From assembly GCF_013426205.1 (NCBI RefSeq), contig NC_089423.1:2728001-2792000 (forward strand): a stretch of 64,000 nucleotides of DNA, in the 5' to 3' direction. Within the stretch, counting starts at the first letter, position 1, and each line of letters opens with the position of its first letter. Positions 22,151 through 33,966 of the stretch are shown here, piece by piece. This DNA comes from Metarhizium brunneum. Taxonomy: Eukaryota; Ascomycota; Sordariomycetes; Hypocreales; Clavicipitaceae. The position numbers and the translations under genes are program-made. The notes under the pieces were generated by a model that was not told the DNA's origin, made no database searches, and saw nothing but the letters and a program-made list of their open reading frames with translations.

Positions 22151-23592
22151 CATGCCACATGGGCCTGCTCCATGTCCCCTTCCGGCCAACCGTATTCGCT
22201 GGCCCAAGGCGGCGGCGATCTCACCGCCCTCCTGCCAGGTCGCGCCTGCCTCTGCTGGTCGCAGATGCACGAGTTGACGCTTGACATGAGCTGGTGAGAT
22301 GCCAGACTCTTTCCCCGCCTCTTTTGGCCTCACACATTCGCACGCCTTTCACACGCCTCCCACGCTGCATCTCACCCTTGGTCATCTGGGTCATCTGCCT
22401 TCGCTTTGCTGAGCTGGCAATCAACCCCCATGTTGCCCCATCCGTCATTCCCGCCCGTGGCAAATGCAGCACATCGCACACGACGCAGCCAGATGCATCC
22501 TCATCGTACCCGCGTGGCCGCGCCCAGCCCGTCAACCGTCAAGGCCGCCGACCCGGTCAAGCACAGCATGCGAGACCAACTTTGGGGATTCGGCATGTTC
22601 CACCTCGCTTGTGTTTGTTCCCAAAGGTACTTTCAGCTTGCGGGACCGTCCCGCCTGAAATGAATGAAGCCTTGCTGTGACTGTGCTCAGAAGGGTCGGA
22701 TTCGAACACACGCCCTGAGCCCAAAACATGTTGCGGTGAGGACGCATGCTCTCTCACAGGCTCAGACTACGTGATGGATTTTTGGCCGCCGTGGAGCTGG
22801 CCATGGCAGTCTTTAGTCTTCACCTGCCGCGGGACAACTCAGCGACCCCGTGGTCACGGTGAAGCTGTCACGGAGACCAAGACTTTTGGCGACATGACGA
22901 GACGGACAGAGTACAGGCCCTGGCATTGCCTACATGGAAACCAAGTACATACACCTGCCGCGAGGGCCAAATCAGTTTCTCGCAGACCTACGATGACGCC
23001 TACCGTCGGATGATGCATCGTCATAGCCGCCGCTCTGTGCTACTGCATGCCCACTGCACACCCGCAGCCCGTCCAGCGATCGTGTCGACCAATTCAGCAT
23101 CACCGGACTCCGTAAATTCAGTTTCTCTCCTTCAAGACTATTCAAAATATCAAGTGCACAAAGAATTGCTGCCCACGGTCCTTGGCTCACGCCCCTCCTG
23201 CGTCGTCGTCGCCTTAGCCCTCTTGCAACGTACGCCGGCCACCGGAAGTGATGAGCCTGCGTTAGTGCCACCCTCGGTTGCCAAGCTTGCTTATTTTTGA
23301 TGTCTCGCGGGCAATAGTGGGAAATGACGTCTTTTTTCTTCTTTCCGGGGGGGCGACGGCATGTCCCCATGTGATAATTTGCCAGCAAGAGGCATGTTTA
23401 GTTCTATTGGGTATTGATAGCCCAGTACATTAAAACGACGCACAAGATCTAAGCATCATTCATCCAAGTCGTCTTCTCCTTACAGACGGATACTGGACCC
23501 CGCTATCGGCGAGTTGAGACGGCGGGCTGCAACCTCTGGAGCATTCCGTATCCGAGACACGGGGTGATGGGCTCATTTAAACCATGAGCACG

Positions 23593-23629
23593 TACGGAGT
23601 ATGGACTCATGGATTAGTAGTACTCCGTA
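23593..23629. repeat. Inverted pair TACGGAGTA / TACTCCGTA
   Basis: Two 9-mers in opposite orientation separated by 19 nt can form a 9-bp hairpin. It is the only place in the window where two copies face each other at short range. Confidence 0.7.
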
Positions 23630-24601
23630 TGTAGAATGAGAATGGCAATGGTGCTACGTGACACATCGAGTCTGTCAACACTGCTTTTTGTCCAACTTGC
23701 CGCTTTTCGGTCTCAGTCTGTAGGGATTAAGCCGCTGTCTTGAGACGGTTAGCTGACTCGAAGACATTTGCTGTGTAAACAGGTCTTGTGAGATTCGTTG
23801 TGCCAGCCTTTTGTGAATTCCTCCAAACGTCGGCGGGTGCGCGCCAAGGTTCATGTATGGAGTACCATGGCGTCGTGATGCAAGAGAGCATGAAATTGAA
23901 CGTGAGGATGAGGTGTGGTTCGAATCCACGGGAAGACATAAATCATGTTTGAATTATATTCTGGACAAAAGAGTTGTTCTCGACTTGACATGAGACTCCT
24001 TTGAGTGCTAAATGGCAGCTCCACGAGGACCCTCGCGATGCTGACAGTCAGTGGCCGTGATTGATTTTAAGTTTTGTGACAAAATAGCCCTGAAATGGCA
24101 ATTGCAAAAGCTGCAGAGGGCGATTTTATTTTATTGGCTCGCTACCATGGGAAAGCGCTATGATGATGGTAGGTTCACTCGCCGTGCCGAAAACAAGTCA
24201 GCGAACTATAGCTACCCTGGACCATTAAGGAATATCGAATATCCATGGCATATGAGTCTGACCAACAGATTTGGGAGCTCAAGTTGCACAAAACAAGGTT
24301 GGGTAGAAATGCCAGGCTGGAGGCTTGACAAGATCAAAGGGAACATTGCATTTTAAGGGAGTATCGCAACTATTGCCAGCTGCACTAAAAAAAGGGGGAG
24401 GAACCTTCGTTCGTTCGCGTTGACACTATTTCTCCTTCTCACAGGGACATCCAGTCAATTTATAATTAACCTCCCGCTACTTACCTAGCGACGCGCCTAC
24501 TTAGTAGAAAGGCAGACAGCCTGTTTCTTTGCTTAAAGCTTAGGCACAAGAGTAAAGAATGAAGAAAAGAGCATAGTGAGTCACTGCCTGACTTTGGACT
24601 T

Positions 24602-24607
24602 TATAAA
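24602..24607 (+). promoter_or_regulatory. TATA box of the RNA ligase gene
   Basis: TATAAA on the coding strand, 78 nt upstream of the initiator ATG. Confidence 0.45.
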
Positions 24608-24684
24608 GCCGGGACCCTCCGTGCGACAAGATCAGAATCATTCAACATTTCAATACTAGTTTGAATTATCTGTCGTTATACAGC

Positions 24685-25824
24685 ATGCCTCGGCGACTCG
24701 TTACCGTCAGGCGAGTTGCCCTAGTCACTCCTATCCCAGGCGCAGACCTGGTCGAGGCCGCAACCGTGGACGGATGGACCTGCGTGGTGAAGAAGGCCGA
24801 ATTCAACGTCGGTGATTTAGCTGTATATTTCGAGATTGACAGCTTCTTGCCCGCGTCTGATGAGCGCTACTCCTTTCTCAAAGTCAACACTACCAAGCAG
24901 GACGAATTCGAAGGCATCCGCATCAAGACCATCAAGCTGCGAAAAGTCTTGTCCCAGGGCTTGCTTCTACCACTTGCCACGTTCCCCGAGATCAAAGGCA
25001 CTCTCGACAGCATGCAGGACCAACATGGAAAAGAAGATGCCGAGAGCAAGATACAGAGCATGAGCTTTGAGGACGTCCTCCGCGTGCGCAAGTGGGAGCC
25101 GCCGGCACACGAACAAGGCCCATCCGCAGCTGGGCTGGCACCGTTTCCCATATTCATAAACCGGACCGACCAGGAACGTGTGCAAAACCTGCCCAACGTA
25201 TTTCAGCAGTGGGGTGATGCCGTCTTTCAAGAGTCCACCAAGATGGATGGATCTTCCATGACGGTGTACTTTGTCCGCAACGACGGCACCCATCTAGACA
25301 GCCTTCCTGCATTCGCACACAACGAACACGACAAGATTCGGAACATGCCGAACGGCAAAGTGGGAGTTTGTTCCCGCAACTGCGACATTGCCCCGGACCC
25401 AAACAACACCTTCTGGTCCGTCGCTCTACGAAACGACTTGCCCTCCAAGCTCAACCAACTCAACCGCAACATTGCCATCCAGGGCGAACTCTGCGGATCA
25501 TCGATACAGAAGAACTTTGAGGGATTTCAGAAAGGGATTCATGATGTATACCTATTCAACGTGTGGGACATTGACTCGCAGAGGTACTTGCTGCCGCGGC
25601 AAGTCCACCAAGAGTTGGCTCCGAGCTTGGGGCTTAAGCATGTTCCTGTGACTGGGTATCGGCCACTGAGCGAAGTTGCGGTTGATTTGGCGGGCATTCT
25701 GGAATGGGCCGAGGGCAAGGGGATCAATGGGCGGAAGAGGGAGGGCATTGTGTTGAAGGAGGTTTCTGGGGGGTTCAGCTTCAAGGCGATTTCCAATTCT
25801 TATTTGCTCCGGAATGGACAGTAG
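24685..25824 (+). CDS. RNA ligase, DraRnl/Rnl5 (DRB0094-like) family
   Basis: ATP-dependent polynucleotide ligase predicted to seal RNA 3'-OH/5'-phosphate nicks. Single exon, 379 residues. The N-terminal OB-like module (RLVTVRRVALVTPIPGADLV, VYFEIDSFLP) is the hallmark that separates the Deinococcus Rnl5 group from T4 Rnl1 and Rnl2. The nucleotidyltransferase core follows: lysine motif I KMDGSS (Lys186, predicted AMP acceptor), a motif III-like DVYLFNVWDI, motif IV EGIVLKE (353-359) and motif V SFKAI (365-369). All core residues look intact. The ATG at 24685 was taken rather than an upstream in-frame TTG. It is the same orientation as the CHY protein gene 536 nt downstream. Its cellular substrate in fungi is not known to me. 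Isolation and lack of introns raise, but do not prove, horizontal origin. Confidence 0.85.
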   Translation: MPRRLVTVRRVALVTPIPGADLVEAATVDGWTCVVKKAEFNVGDLAVYFEIDSFLPASDERYSFLKVNTTKQDEFEGIRIKTIKLRKVLSQGLLLPLATFPEIKGTLDSMQDQHGKEDAESKIQSMSFEDVLRVRKWEPPAHEQGPSAAGLAPFPIFINRTDQERVQNLPNVFQQWGDAVFQESTKMDGSSMTVYFVRNDGTHLDSLPAFAHNEHDKIRNMPNGKVGVCSRNCDIAPDPNNTFWSVALRNDLPSKLNQLNRNIAIQGELCGSSIQKNFEGFQKGIHDVYLFNVWDIDSQRYLLPRQVHQELAPSLGLKHVPVTGYRPLSEVAVDLAGILEWAEGKGINGRKREGIVLKEVSGGFSFKAISNSYLLRNGQ

Positions 25825-26360
25825 TCGCTGGGCTGGGAAGCTCCATGTCCGTCTATGATGGCGGCATGCAGCGGCGAATACAATCTTTACTTTTCACGCT
25901 TCAAGGGGGTATGCAATAGATGGTTATGACTCTATCCCGGCCGTGACTCACAATATCATTATGAGCCATCAATTACTCAGTAGTGAAAAACCAGAGCGAA
26001 TCAAGTCAAGGCATCACCAACGGCGCTAAAACTCGATATGGAAAGTGAAATTCAGCAGGAGCCTCCCATTGACCCCACTTTGCAACGCCACCATCCCAGA
26101 TCCCAACGTCCGTCGTCAACCCTCGTTGCGAACGTGACATAAAAGGACTCTCTGTGCTTCTCTTCCCGTCAACGGGTTTTCTTCTCATCGCATTCTATCT
26201 CATTGTATTGACTTGGTGTTGCTGACCGGCGTTGGGTGTTTCCTTTATTCCAGAAAACAAAACAAAAAAAATCCAGAAAACAAATCAATCCTCCATCTCA
26301 CCCGTCATTCCACTCATCATTCCACTCATCATTGGCAACGTCGTCTCTACCCGGGGAGCC
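25825..26360. other. Intergenic, promoter of CHY zinc-finger gene
   Basis: RNA-ligase 3' region plus the leader of the next gene. The last 100 nt are A/C-rich with repeated cactcatcattccactcat units, typical of a fungal 5' leader. No ORF is supported. Confidence 0.5.
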
Positions 26361-28436
26361 ATGATCGCCTTGAAGACTCAGACCGACGGCCCACCACGGA
26401 CCCGAAAACAGGCTGTGGGAGAAGCACCATCTTCTAGGGTCGTGTCCAAACCGGTCCCGACTTCCCAGGCAGATGACCCTCGTGGTTATCAGGTCGAGCA
26501 ACTTCGACGACGATTCTCCCCAAAGGAGTCCACTGCTGCTGATGGGACCACGTCCCTGGTGTTCAAGTTGAAGCCCTCAGACCCCGACTTTCCCTTTGAA
26601 CTGGCCCACCTCGAGTGCCATGTGCGCGTCCCCGCCAATTATCCGGATGAAAGACCGGAGCTGCGTGTAAAGAACAGCAACATCCCCCGGGGGTTTGGTA
26701 TCAATATCGAAAGGGGTTGGGACAGGCTGGCCATGGAGAGGAAGGGAGCCACTATTCTCTCTATTGTGAATGCTCTAGATAAGAACTTGGAAAAGTTTCT
26801 GTCCGAGGAAAAGGTAGAAACAGTCAAGTTGGTGGCCTTTAAGGATACAAGGCATCTGGATGATGCCGTCTCTGTCCCGACGCCGGAACTGAGCGGCGCG
26901 CCAACTGAGCCAGTCAAGTCAAAGCCAGCTGCAAGACCCTATATTCCGGAGGAGTCATACTCAAAGGAGCAGATTGCCGAGGCCAAGGCGAGGAGAGCCC
27001 AAGAAGTTCGCCAACTGGAGGCACGCATGGGCAGGCTGCCTAGGTTTCGACGCTCGGCGGATGGGATTGTGTTTACCTTGCCGATCGAGCCGAAGAGAAG
27101 GAATGAGCTGCCTCCTGGCCTTCACTCCGTCAACAGTCTCCACCTCATCGTTCCGCTATTGTACCCGCTGCAGGATCTCAGAATCCAGCTCAACGAGGCG
27201 GATGGCGTTGATGCGGAACCAGTGGAGGCATTGTTTGCGGTCAAGGCAGCACAGCAAAAGTCCATGTCTCTGATGAGCCACATGAACTATCTTGTCCAGA
27301 ACATACATGCTCTAGCCAAGCAAACCCAATCGATGGCGCAAAAGGCTGCGGCCAAGAAGCAAGAAGACACAGACAAGGCCAATACAGTCGACACATTTGT
27401 CGCCGGGCCGTCCGGTGTGTCTGCTGAAGAAAGAAGCCATGTCAAAGTCATACCGCGACCACCTGAATGGGATTTTGTAGAGGATGACGAAGATTCAGAC
27501 GAATCCTACTCCAGCGCATCGGATGGAGAAGGCGGCGTTGTTCTACTGCACAAGGCGGATGCAGAGTCGGGCGCGGAGCCGGAACCAGCGCCATCACAAG
27601 TCACAGAAGTTCAAGAGCGAGGCACCATGATGTCCTTCCCGTCCATTGAGCTACACGGCATCGAAGTCATACAGGTGTCCATTCTCAGCATCAGCGTAAA
27701 ATGCGAACGCTGCAAAACAGTCAACGACATGACGGGTCTAAAGCCAGGCACGGAGAAGATGGCAAGCTGTAAAAAGTGCGCCACGCAGCTCACGGCCAAG
27801 TTCAGCCAGACCCTCGTCCACGAAAACTCGTCCCGCGCGGGGTTTATCGATTTGTCCGGCTGCAAAGTAGCCGACATGCTCCCCAGCACCTTTATCCCAA
27901 CGTGCGCACGCTGCTCAACTGCCAGCCAGGGACTCGTGTCGGTCAGGGGTGAAACCATGACCAACATTTGTCGCGAGTGCCACGGCAAGTTCACATTCAA
28001 GATTCCCGAAGTCAAGTTTCTCTTCGTATCGCCCGGGTCCCTGCCGCCGGCGACCGTCGGGCCCCGGCGAAGGACGGAGAAGCTGGGCCTCCACGCCGGA
28101 GAGGCGCTCCCGGACAGAGGCACCTGCGCGCACTACCGAAAGTCATTCCGCTGGTTCCGCTTCTCGTGCTGCCAGCGCGTGCACGCGTGCGACAAGTGCC
28201 ACGACGGTGCCGAGGACCACGTCAACGAGTGGGCAAACCGCATGATATGCGGATGGTGCAGCCGGGAGCAGAACTACGCGGTGGAGGCGTGTGGTTTCTG
28301 CGGACGCAGTGTCATTGGGAAGAAGGGCAGAGGCTTCTGGGAGGGCGGCAAGGGCACCAGAGACCAGCGGACCATGAGCCGCAAGGACCCAAGAAAGTAC
28401 AAGCGACTTGGGGACGTGAACAAGAAGGAGGGGTGA
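26361..28436 (+). CDS. CHY zinc-finger protein with RWD-like N-terminal modules
   Basis: Single-exon, 691 residues. The C-terminal 105 residues (about 587-691) form a CHY zinc finger: the GTCAHYRKSFRWFRFSCC start, then CDKCHD, CGWCSREQ and CGFCGRS with a basic tail. Upstream lie two further Cys-pair sites (CERC...CKKC and CARC...CREC), an acidic stretch (EDDEDSDES), and two segments resembling RWD/UBC-like folds (about 35-150 and 215-340; each has a strand-rich part, a YP-containing loop, and a helix). CHY domains bind zinc in RING E3 ligases such as RCHY1 and in mitochondrial Hot13; no RING finger is visible here. A role in ubiquitin-type interactions is therefore only suggested by the RWD-like modules. 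The ATG at 26361 is the first in frame. Confidence 0.85.
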   Translation: MIALKTQTDGPPRTRKQAVGEAPSSRVVSKPVPTSQADDPRGYQVEQLRRRFSPKESTAADGTTSLVFKLKPSDPDFPFELAHLECHVRVPANYPDERPELRVKNSNIPRGFGINIERGWDRLAMERKGATILSIVNALDKNLEKFLSEEKVETVKLVAFKDTRHLDDAVSVPTPELSGAPTEPVKSKPAARPYIPEESYSKEQIAEAKARRAQEVRQLEARMGRLPRFRRSADGIVFTLPIEPKRRNELPPGLHSVNSLHLIVPLLYPLQDLRIQLNEADGVDAEPVEALFAVKAAQQKSMSLMSHMNYLVQNIHALAKQTQSMAQKAAAKKQEDTDKANTVDTFVAGPSGVSAEERSHVKVIPRPPEWDFVEDDEDSDESYSSASDGEGGVVLLHKADAESGAEPEPAPSQVTEVQERGTMMSFPSIELHGIEVIQVSILSISVKCERCKTVNDMTGLKPGTEKMASCKKCATQLTAKFSQTLVHENSSRAGFIDLSGCKVADMLPSTFIPTCARCSTASQGLVSVRGETMTNICRECHGKFTFKIPEVKFLFVSPGSLPPATVGPRRRTEKLGLHAGEALPDRGTCAHYRKSFRWFRFSCCQRVHACDKCHDGAEDHVNEWANRMICGWCSREQNYAVEACGFCGRSVIGKKGRGFWEGGKGTRDQRTMSRKDPRKYKRLGDVNKKEG

Positions 28437-31400
28437 TTGCCTTCTCAAGTTGGTAGAATGCTACAATGTGTTGGTTGGTTGGAATGTCTGCTGGTGCACC
28501 CAACAGTTAGGTGTTGGTTCACGCCTGTATTGTAGTGTAGGCTGCAAAGTTGCAAGCACGGCATAGAACCAATTACCAGGCAGTATTTTACTTAATCCAC
28601 GGGCATCACTCGCTCTTCGTTGACACCAGACATCTCATAGTACTACGATTCCAATGCTTGAGAATCACAGGGCATCAGACAGTGTCCACTGCCATTCGTC
28701 CCGCTGCGATGGTCGACGGCTGTGTGATTTCCGCCACGCCCCCCCCAAAGCCATGATAATCCTGTGTGCCGCTCCAAAACGCAAACGCCTCAGCACACAT
28801 GCATACGCGCCGCTCACCGCTCACAAACGCGGCGGAAACACGTGTCCGCGCATGGCTGAGAGCCTTGGTTTGCGGCAACAACGTTATACGATAATACGAC
28901 AAAATGCGACCCTGCCGGCATCTGAGCCCCAGCTGCCGGGCGCCTACTATGGCGCGTCGATTGGAGAGCGGCGTTTATGCGCTGCGTTTGTCGCACTGCC
29001 TATGTACGTATTCTTTTTTCTTTTTTTTCAAGGCCACACCGTCTTGGTGAGGATTATTACTACTAGTAGTATTTTTTATTTTTATTTTCTTTTGGACAAA
29101 TCGCAAGGGCTGCGCGGAATGTTGTGGCGGCTGGGTGATTCAGCTGTGCCGCCGGGTGGTCGGCACGTCACCCTTGGGAGGGAAGCGCATTTTGATACGT
29201 AGATACCTTTGCATGGAGCGTTGCACGGAATAAGACTTTTTTTTAAATCATGCATCCATGTAAAAGAATAAAAAGTGTTTTAAAGTATTTTAAAATCCAT
29301 GATTAGTTTTTTTTTCTGGCGTCTAGAGTCAAATGGTGAGCTGAAAGTGTTTCTCCGACGACCCCTTCAACCCAAGGGGACGTTTAGCTTCCCGGGGATT
29401 GTCCGTATACACCACGTAGCGTCGAGATGGGGATAGTCTGATGGCAGGTAACGTGGAAGGTTCCCAGCAGTCTGGGTCTGGCTTTGCTAGAGTCTATTTT
29501 GCCTTTTTTCTTTGACGGCAGTGGTAATGCCGTTGTAGATCTGGGGTCTGGTACCGTCGTCGCAGAAGTTTGTTTCCGCCAACCAGGTGACGGGCCATGT
29601 AGGCCGGCGTGGGCTCTGGTGCTACGAGGCGGAAGTTTCTTTTTGACAGCCGGTGTCGTGGTCCAAATGCAGGCACTGGGGAGCGTGTCATTCAAGGTCG
29701 AGGGCTGCACAGGTGAAGCAGCACGCCGTGTCGTTCCCGAAACCGTCAACTGGTCCAGTCGGCTCCTCACGTGGCCGGGTCTTTGGACGTTCAATGTTGC
29801 TCATCAAACGTCAATGCCAGCCCGCACCCATGCGCGCACGACTGAAGACGCGAATCTCGTCCAACTTGACGCTGCGTCACGACGGCCTGCGCGCCTTCGG
29901 GCTGGGACGGTCCGTTCACGTCGCAAGGTCCTCGACCCCGAAACAACGGCCGCCTCCGTGGATGCTCGGGCTGCCAAACTGCCATCCTTATTTTGCACGC
30001 CGGGTGGTGGAGACGGCGTCCATCAGCGCTGACGTCGGCGTCCCCGTTGACGCTTTTAGCAACGGGGGTGCTGGTCGTGTATGTATGTATTGTGTCGATT
30101 GATTACGGACCAAAACGGAGCCCCGGCATCAGGCCACGAGGGTCGCATGGGAGGAAACCTTGGTACTCGGTATACAAGAGAGGACTCTTCCCCGGCCCGG
30201 GCAAGGTATAGTTTGGGGCTAGTAGTATCATCATGTAGGCGTTTTCCCCAGGGTTCATGAGCACTGCTGCCCTGCGAAGCTGATGCTGCGTGTCAATGCG
30301 CGCGCTCCCTCTCCCTTTGAGAGGCCTAGCAGCGCGAAAAACAAAGTAAAAGTTAAAGTAAGGATGCGTCCGTCAAGGCCGTGCCGTCCCTGTGCCGTCC
30401 ATGGTGCGGTCGTTTGCCTCTCCACGCTCAGACAAAGCACAACCGTGGCCTTCAATGTTGATGAAGACACCAAGGGCCAATGGAACGCCCTCCCTGATGC
30501 AGACAGCAGACTAGGCGAGCGTGCGCTGTCAGAGAAACTGCCAGGATGATCGTAGACTCGTGCGAGACCAGTGACATGTGCTAGCTCAAGTGTCACCTCC
30601 ACTTATCCCATACTGCATGATCACTCGGTAGCGATTCTTAAGTAGTATAAGAGACTTGATGCGGTCTGACGTCTTTTGATGCAAGGATGGTGAGTTTATT
30701 GGAAGCTTGTTCAAGGCGAGAAGGAGACCCTATAGCGAAGTTGGTGTCAAAGATGGCAAGACCAGTTGGCAGTTGTTTTTGCGACAGAATCCCCTCTTGA
30801 CAGTGTTCATGTTTTCGAAATCAATCGCAATCAAGCCAAGAACACGTGACCGCCAGCTGTCTGCACGCTCCTGCCAGATGAAAGATGAAAAACCATATTA
30901 TAGACAACTTTTAGCTTTGCACTTTCCACAACCTTCGCAGTCGCAACCGCCCAAAGTCCCCAGATGCGAGGGACTGCGACTTGCTTGGGCGCCCAGCGGT
31001 CGAAGAGAGTTGAAGACACATTGTCCCTCCCGCACCCTCGGCAGGCGATCTTGGGTCGAGCCCAGCGGCCAATGAGAGGGACGGGCTGACTCGGCTCCCC
31101 TGTCACCGGCCCCGGGAGGCTCTTCCCGGCGCCGTTCGCGCATCAGGGGCATCGTGTGCTCGGGTCGGTGGCTGTGTTTGTCCTTCAGGACAGCAACGCC
31201 CCCTTGTTGCCGGCCAATTTCGCGAGCCGGGGCATGAAATTGGCAGGCAACGGTGATTTTAAATCAGGGGGCTTTATTTTATTGTCTTTTTTTTTTTTTT
31301 CTTTTTACACAAAGAAAAGAGGATCCGAAAAGCCCATCTGTCTTGTGGAAGAGGGCTTCTCTGGTGCATGACTGCAAGTGCTTTGTCAGTATACAATATC

Positions 31401-31560
31401 CATCTCAGTTGGTCGAATAGACGTAATGCGCGGCGCTGGTGACAATTCTCCATGTACGGAGTATGCGCGTGCGATTCCCCTGCATGCGAATCATGTGCCG
31501 TGTGGGCTTCAGCGCAAGTGGCATGAAGAAGAAAACGTCTATGCCAGGACGGGCTATTCT

Positions 31561-31646
31561 TCCACGCATAATTCTATTATTCTTTCAGTCTTTAAAATAA
31601 TAGTAATTAAAAAGTATAAAATAAAAATAAAACCAGAGAATAAATC
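31561..31646. repeat. A+T-rich island
   Basis: About 85 nt dominated by AATAATAGTAATT and AAATAAAAATAAA runs between GC-richer flanks. Same style as the islands near 22.1, 33.9, 34.2, 38.0 and 55.8 kb. Confidence 0.7.
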
Positions 31647-32137
31647 CCCCCCAACTTAGTCATGTTCTCGACGACACGCCCCCCTTGCCCCCCTGGTTGT
31701 CACAGCTTCTCACACATCACCTCCCGAAATCGAGTCTCCCCATGTCCAACAGGCAGCATTGGGTAGGTTTCCAGACTTTCCACGCGCTATCGGGAACCCC
31801 CTGGTTGCTGCCCAAGCCTCCTCTTTTTTTTTCTTGTCCCTTGGGCAATCAAAAGGACACGCCTTGCCAACCCCCGGGGTTCCTGACTCTCGGGCCGTGC
31901 GCGGGCTGGGATGTGCGGCTTGAGACGGTGGGTTCGGATCAATTACGTGACGGGACGAGCATCGCGATAATGTCAGAATTTGGACGTGGCTGGCGGCCCG
32001 TTGGTGTGACTACGCTGCCGAGCCTCGGTTGCGCAAAGTGGTTATGGGATTCTGTGCGGTCTTGCCGAGTACGGTAAACAAACAAATTTCATACAATACA
32101 TACACCAAACAGGCGGGGGAACGTGGCAAATATTCCA

Positions 32138-32158
32138 ATCCATCCATCCATCCATCCA
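32138..32158. repeat. ATCC microsatellite
   Basis: Five perfect ATCC units plus one base. Confidence 0.95.
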
Positions 32159-32717
32159 GAGGGAATAGTACACATTTCGCAGTACCGGGTGGTTTGTCAT
32201 GGTGAAACACAGCCGGTTGGTTGGCTGAGTCGACGACGGAATACATTGCCGGTTCCGCTGTTTGACTACCTTGGTCGCTACGATATTGCCCAGCCGCCGT
32301 GTTGGTTATCATTACGTCAATCTTTAGGGGCGAAAGAACAAAAAAAAAAAATGCAACATGGCCTCTGAACAACTTGGTCCGCCCAACATGCGGTAATTTG
32401 CATCGACCTCTTCACACATGGGCGTGTTTGGGCTTTGAGCAAAGGCGCAGCGGCGGTTGGTGGTGCGAAAAGCCCGCACAGGGCGTCGAGACAACGGGGG
32501 GTTCAAGCAATGTGTTCCTGCAATAACAAGTCAATGTGAAATTGAAAAGGACGCAGCAGGATGGAGCGGACCAGAGCGACTTTTCAATTGTTCGGTGTTA
32601 ACAATGGCGAGGAGTCGGAGTTTACTATTCCTTCTTCTTTTTCCACGAGCACAGGCGCACTCACTTGCATAACGTGGGTTGGTTGTGCATGTCTCGATGC
32701 GCATTGCACGTCAGGAG

Positions 32718-32733
32718 TACGGAGTACGGAGTA
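32718..32733. repeat. Tandem TACGGAG microrepeat
   Basis: TACGGAGTACGGAGTA, identical to the tandem copy at 2851-2866. Confidence 0.9.
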
Positions 32734-33027
32734 GGAATAGGGTTTTTTGAAGACGCAAGACATGACAGGTCGCATGCATGAAAGGAAATCGGCTACCAAC
32801 AAAAGACGTATTATTTTCCCCTTCTTTAAACAAAAAAACCACATTATAATATCCGCCAGCAAAAACATCAGTACGTCTGCTGCTCTTCAATGCCGACAAG
32901 ACAGGGCCAGCAAGAACAAAACTCTATTGTCGATGACAGATGAGGAGATGGAACGGACCCCTTGATCTTGTCTCTTTCCTCCGCCCCAGATTCTCCAACC
33001 GTTGAAGCCCCGCCCGGGCCTGTCTCA

Positions 33028-33049
33028 TTTTTTTTTTAAAAAAAAAAAA
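33028..33049. repeat. T10A12 palindromic tract
   Basis: Ten T followed directly by twelve A, then further T-rich sequence. A similar T10A9 tract lies at 54965-54983. Confidence 0.95.
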
Positions 33050-33914
33050 TCCCTTTTTTCTTTTTTCCCCAGAGTCCCACCTCGCACAAGGACCAGACAG
33101 CATCCCCGTAAAACGCCACTCCAACTGGAAAAGGAAGCTACGGCTCGTCCACCAAAACGGGCATGTGCAAACAACGAGGCAATACGGAGTAGTTGGCATG
33201 TGTCAACTCGTACATACATGCAGCTCGGGACAAAAGCGACATTGAAGGTACCAAAACGGCCATGTACCTCTGTCGCGGTGGGCTGGGGGTTCCGCCGCCC
33301 CGGGTACTCACGGGATGCGAGATATATTTCCGCTCTCTACACCGCAACAACAACAAACATGGGCATCCTTAACAAAGGACCATTTGACCTTGGGAAGAAG
33401 CCGGCAACACGGCCGGCATCGAGTTTGCATGTACATACGTCAACTGGTAGTATTTGATGCTTCATCCCCCATGCCCAGTGCGCCACAGGGTCTCGTTTCA
33501 GCTCCCCTTCCAGCGGTGGCTTCCCCAAAGCCAACACCGCGTCATCTCACTGAGTCGCATCGGCGCGACGGTTCACATCTCACTTTTTGCCGGGCGCGCG
33601 GGGGACAGCCCCGGGCAAAACGGCCGTCGTCCCCGACTCGCAGGCAGAGTCAGTCATGTGTGAGCCAGGCGCCCCCCATTCGGCGCGTACGACCCCCATC
33701 CACTGAGCCGTTACGGCATGGCTGACACGTCCGCGGACGCCTCTTGACTCTTGACTCTGTTTTTTTCCTCTTTCCCCAGATTTTTCTTTTGCTGCGACAG
33801 ACTTCGGAGCCGTCGCCAAGGAGGGAGGGCGTGTGCCCAAGAGCCTGTGTGGCGCCATGTGGTGGCTTTTGTGTTTTTTGGTATTGTGCGCGTGCCTCGA
33901 GGCCGGGGCTGCAT

Positions 33915-33966
33915 TTAAATTGAGTGAATATTTGGATTTAAAATAAAATAAAATATAATTTAATAT
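33915..33966. repeat. A+T-rich island
   Basis: TTTAAATTGAGTGAATATTT followed by repeated AAATA units and TATAATTTAATA. Confidence 0.7.

Larger units (their letters stand above)
20031..24684. other. 4.7-kb gene-free spacer
   Basis: No frame here has recognisable protein content. It holds the RTA1-like promoter (with a TATAAG at 20167-20172 on the minus strand), a 7-mer minisatellite, an A+T-rich island, a TACGGAGTA/TACTCCGTA inverted pair and two B-box-like GTTCGAATCC sequences that do not fold into clean tRNAs. The right end is the RNA-ligase promoter. Confidence 0.6.

Noticed and set aside
22680..22765. tRNA-like sequence on the minus strand with GTGTTCGAATCC
   Set aside because: The T-stem mispairs, the anticodon loop lacks U33 and no acceptor stem forms; at best a decayed tRNA.
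23860..23940. tRNA-like B box GGTTCGAATCCAC on the plus strand
   Set aside because: The T-arm pairs well, but no matching 5' acceptor strand or D-arm exists upstream.
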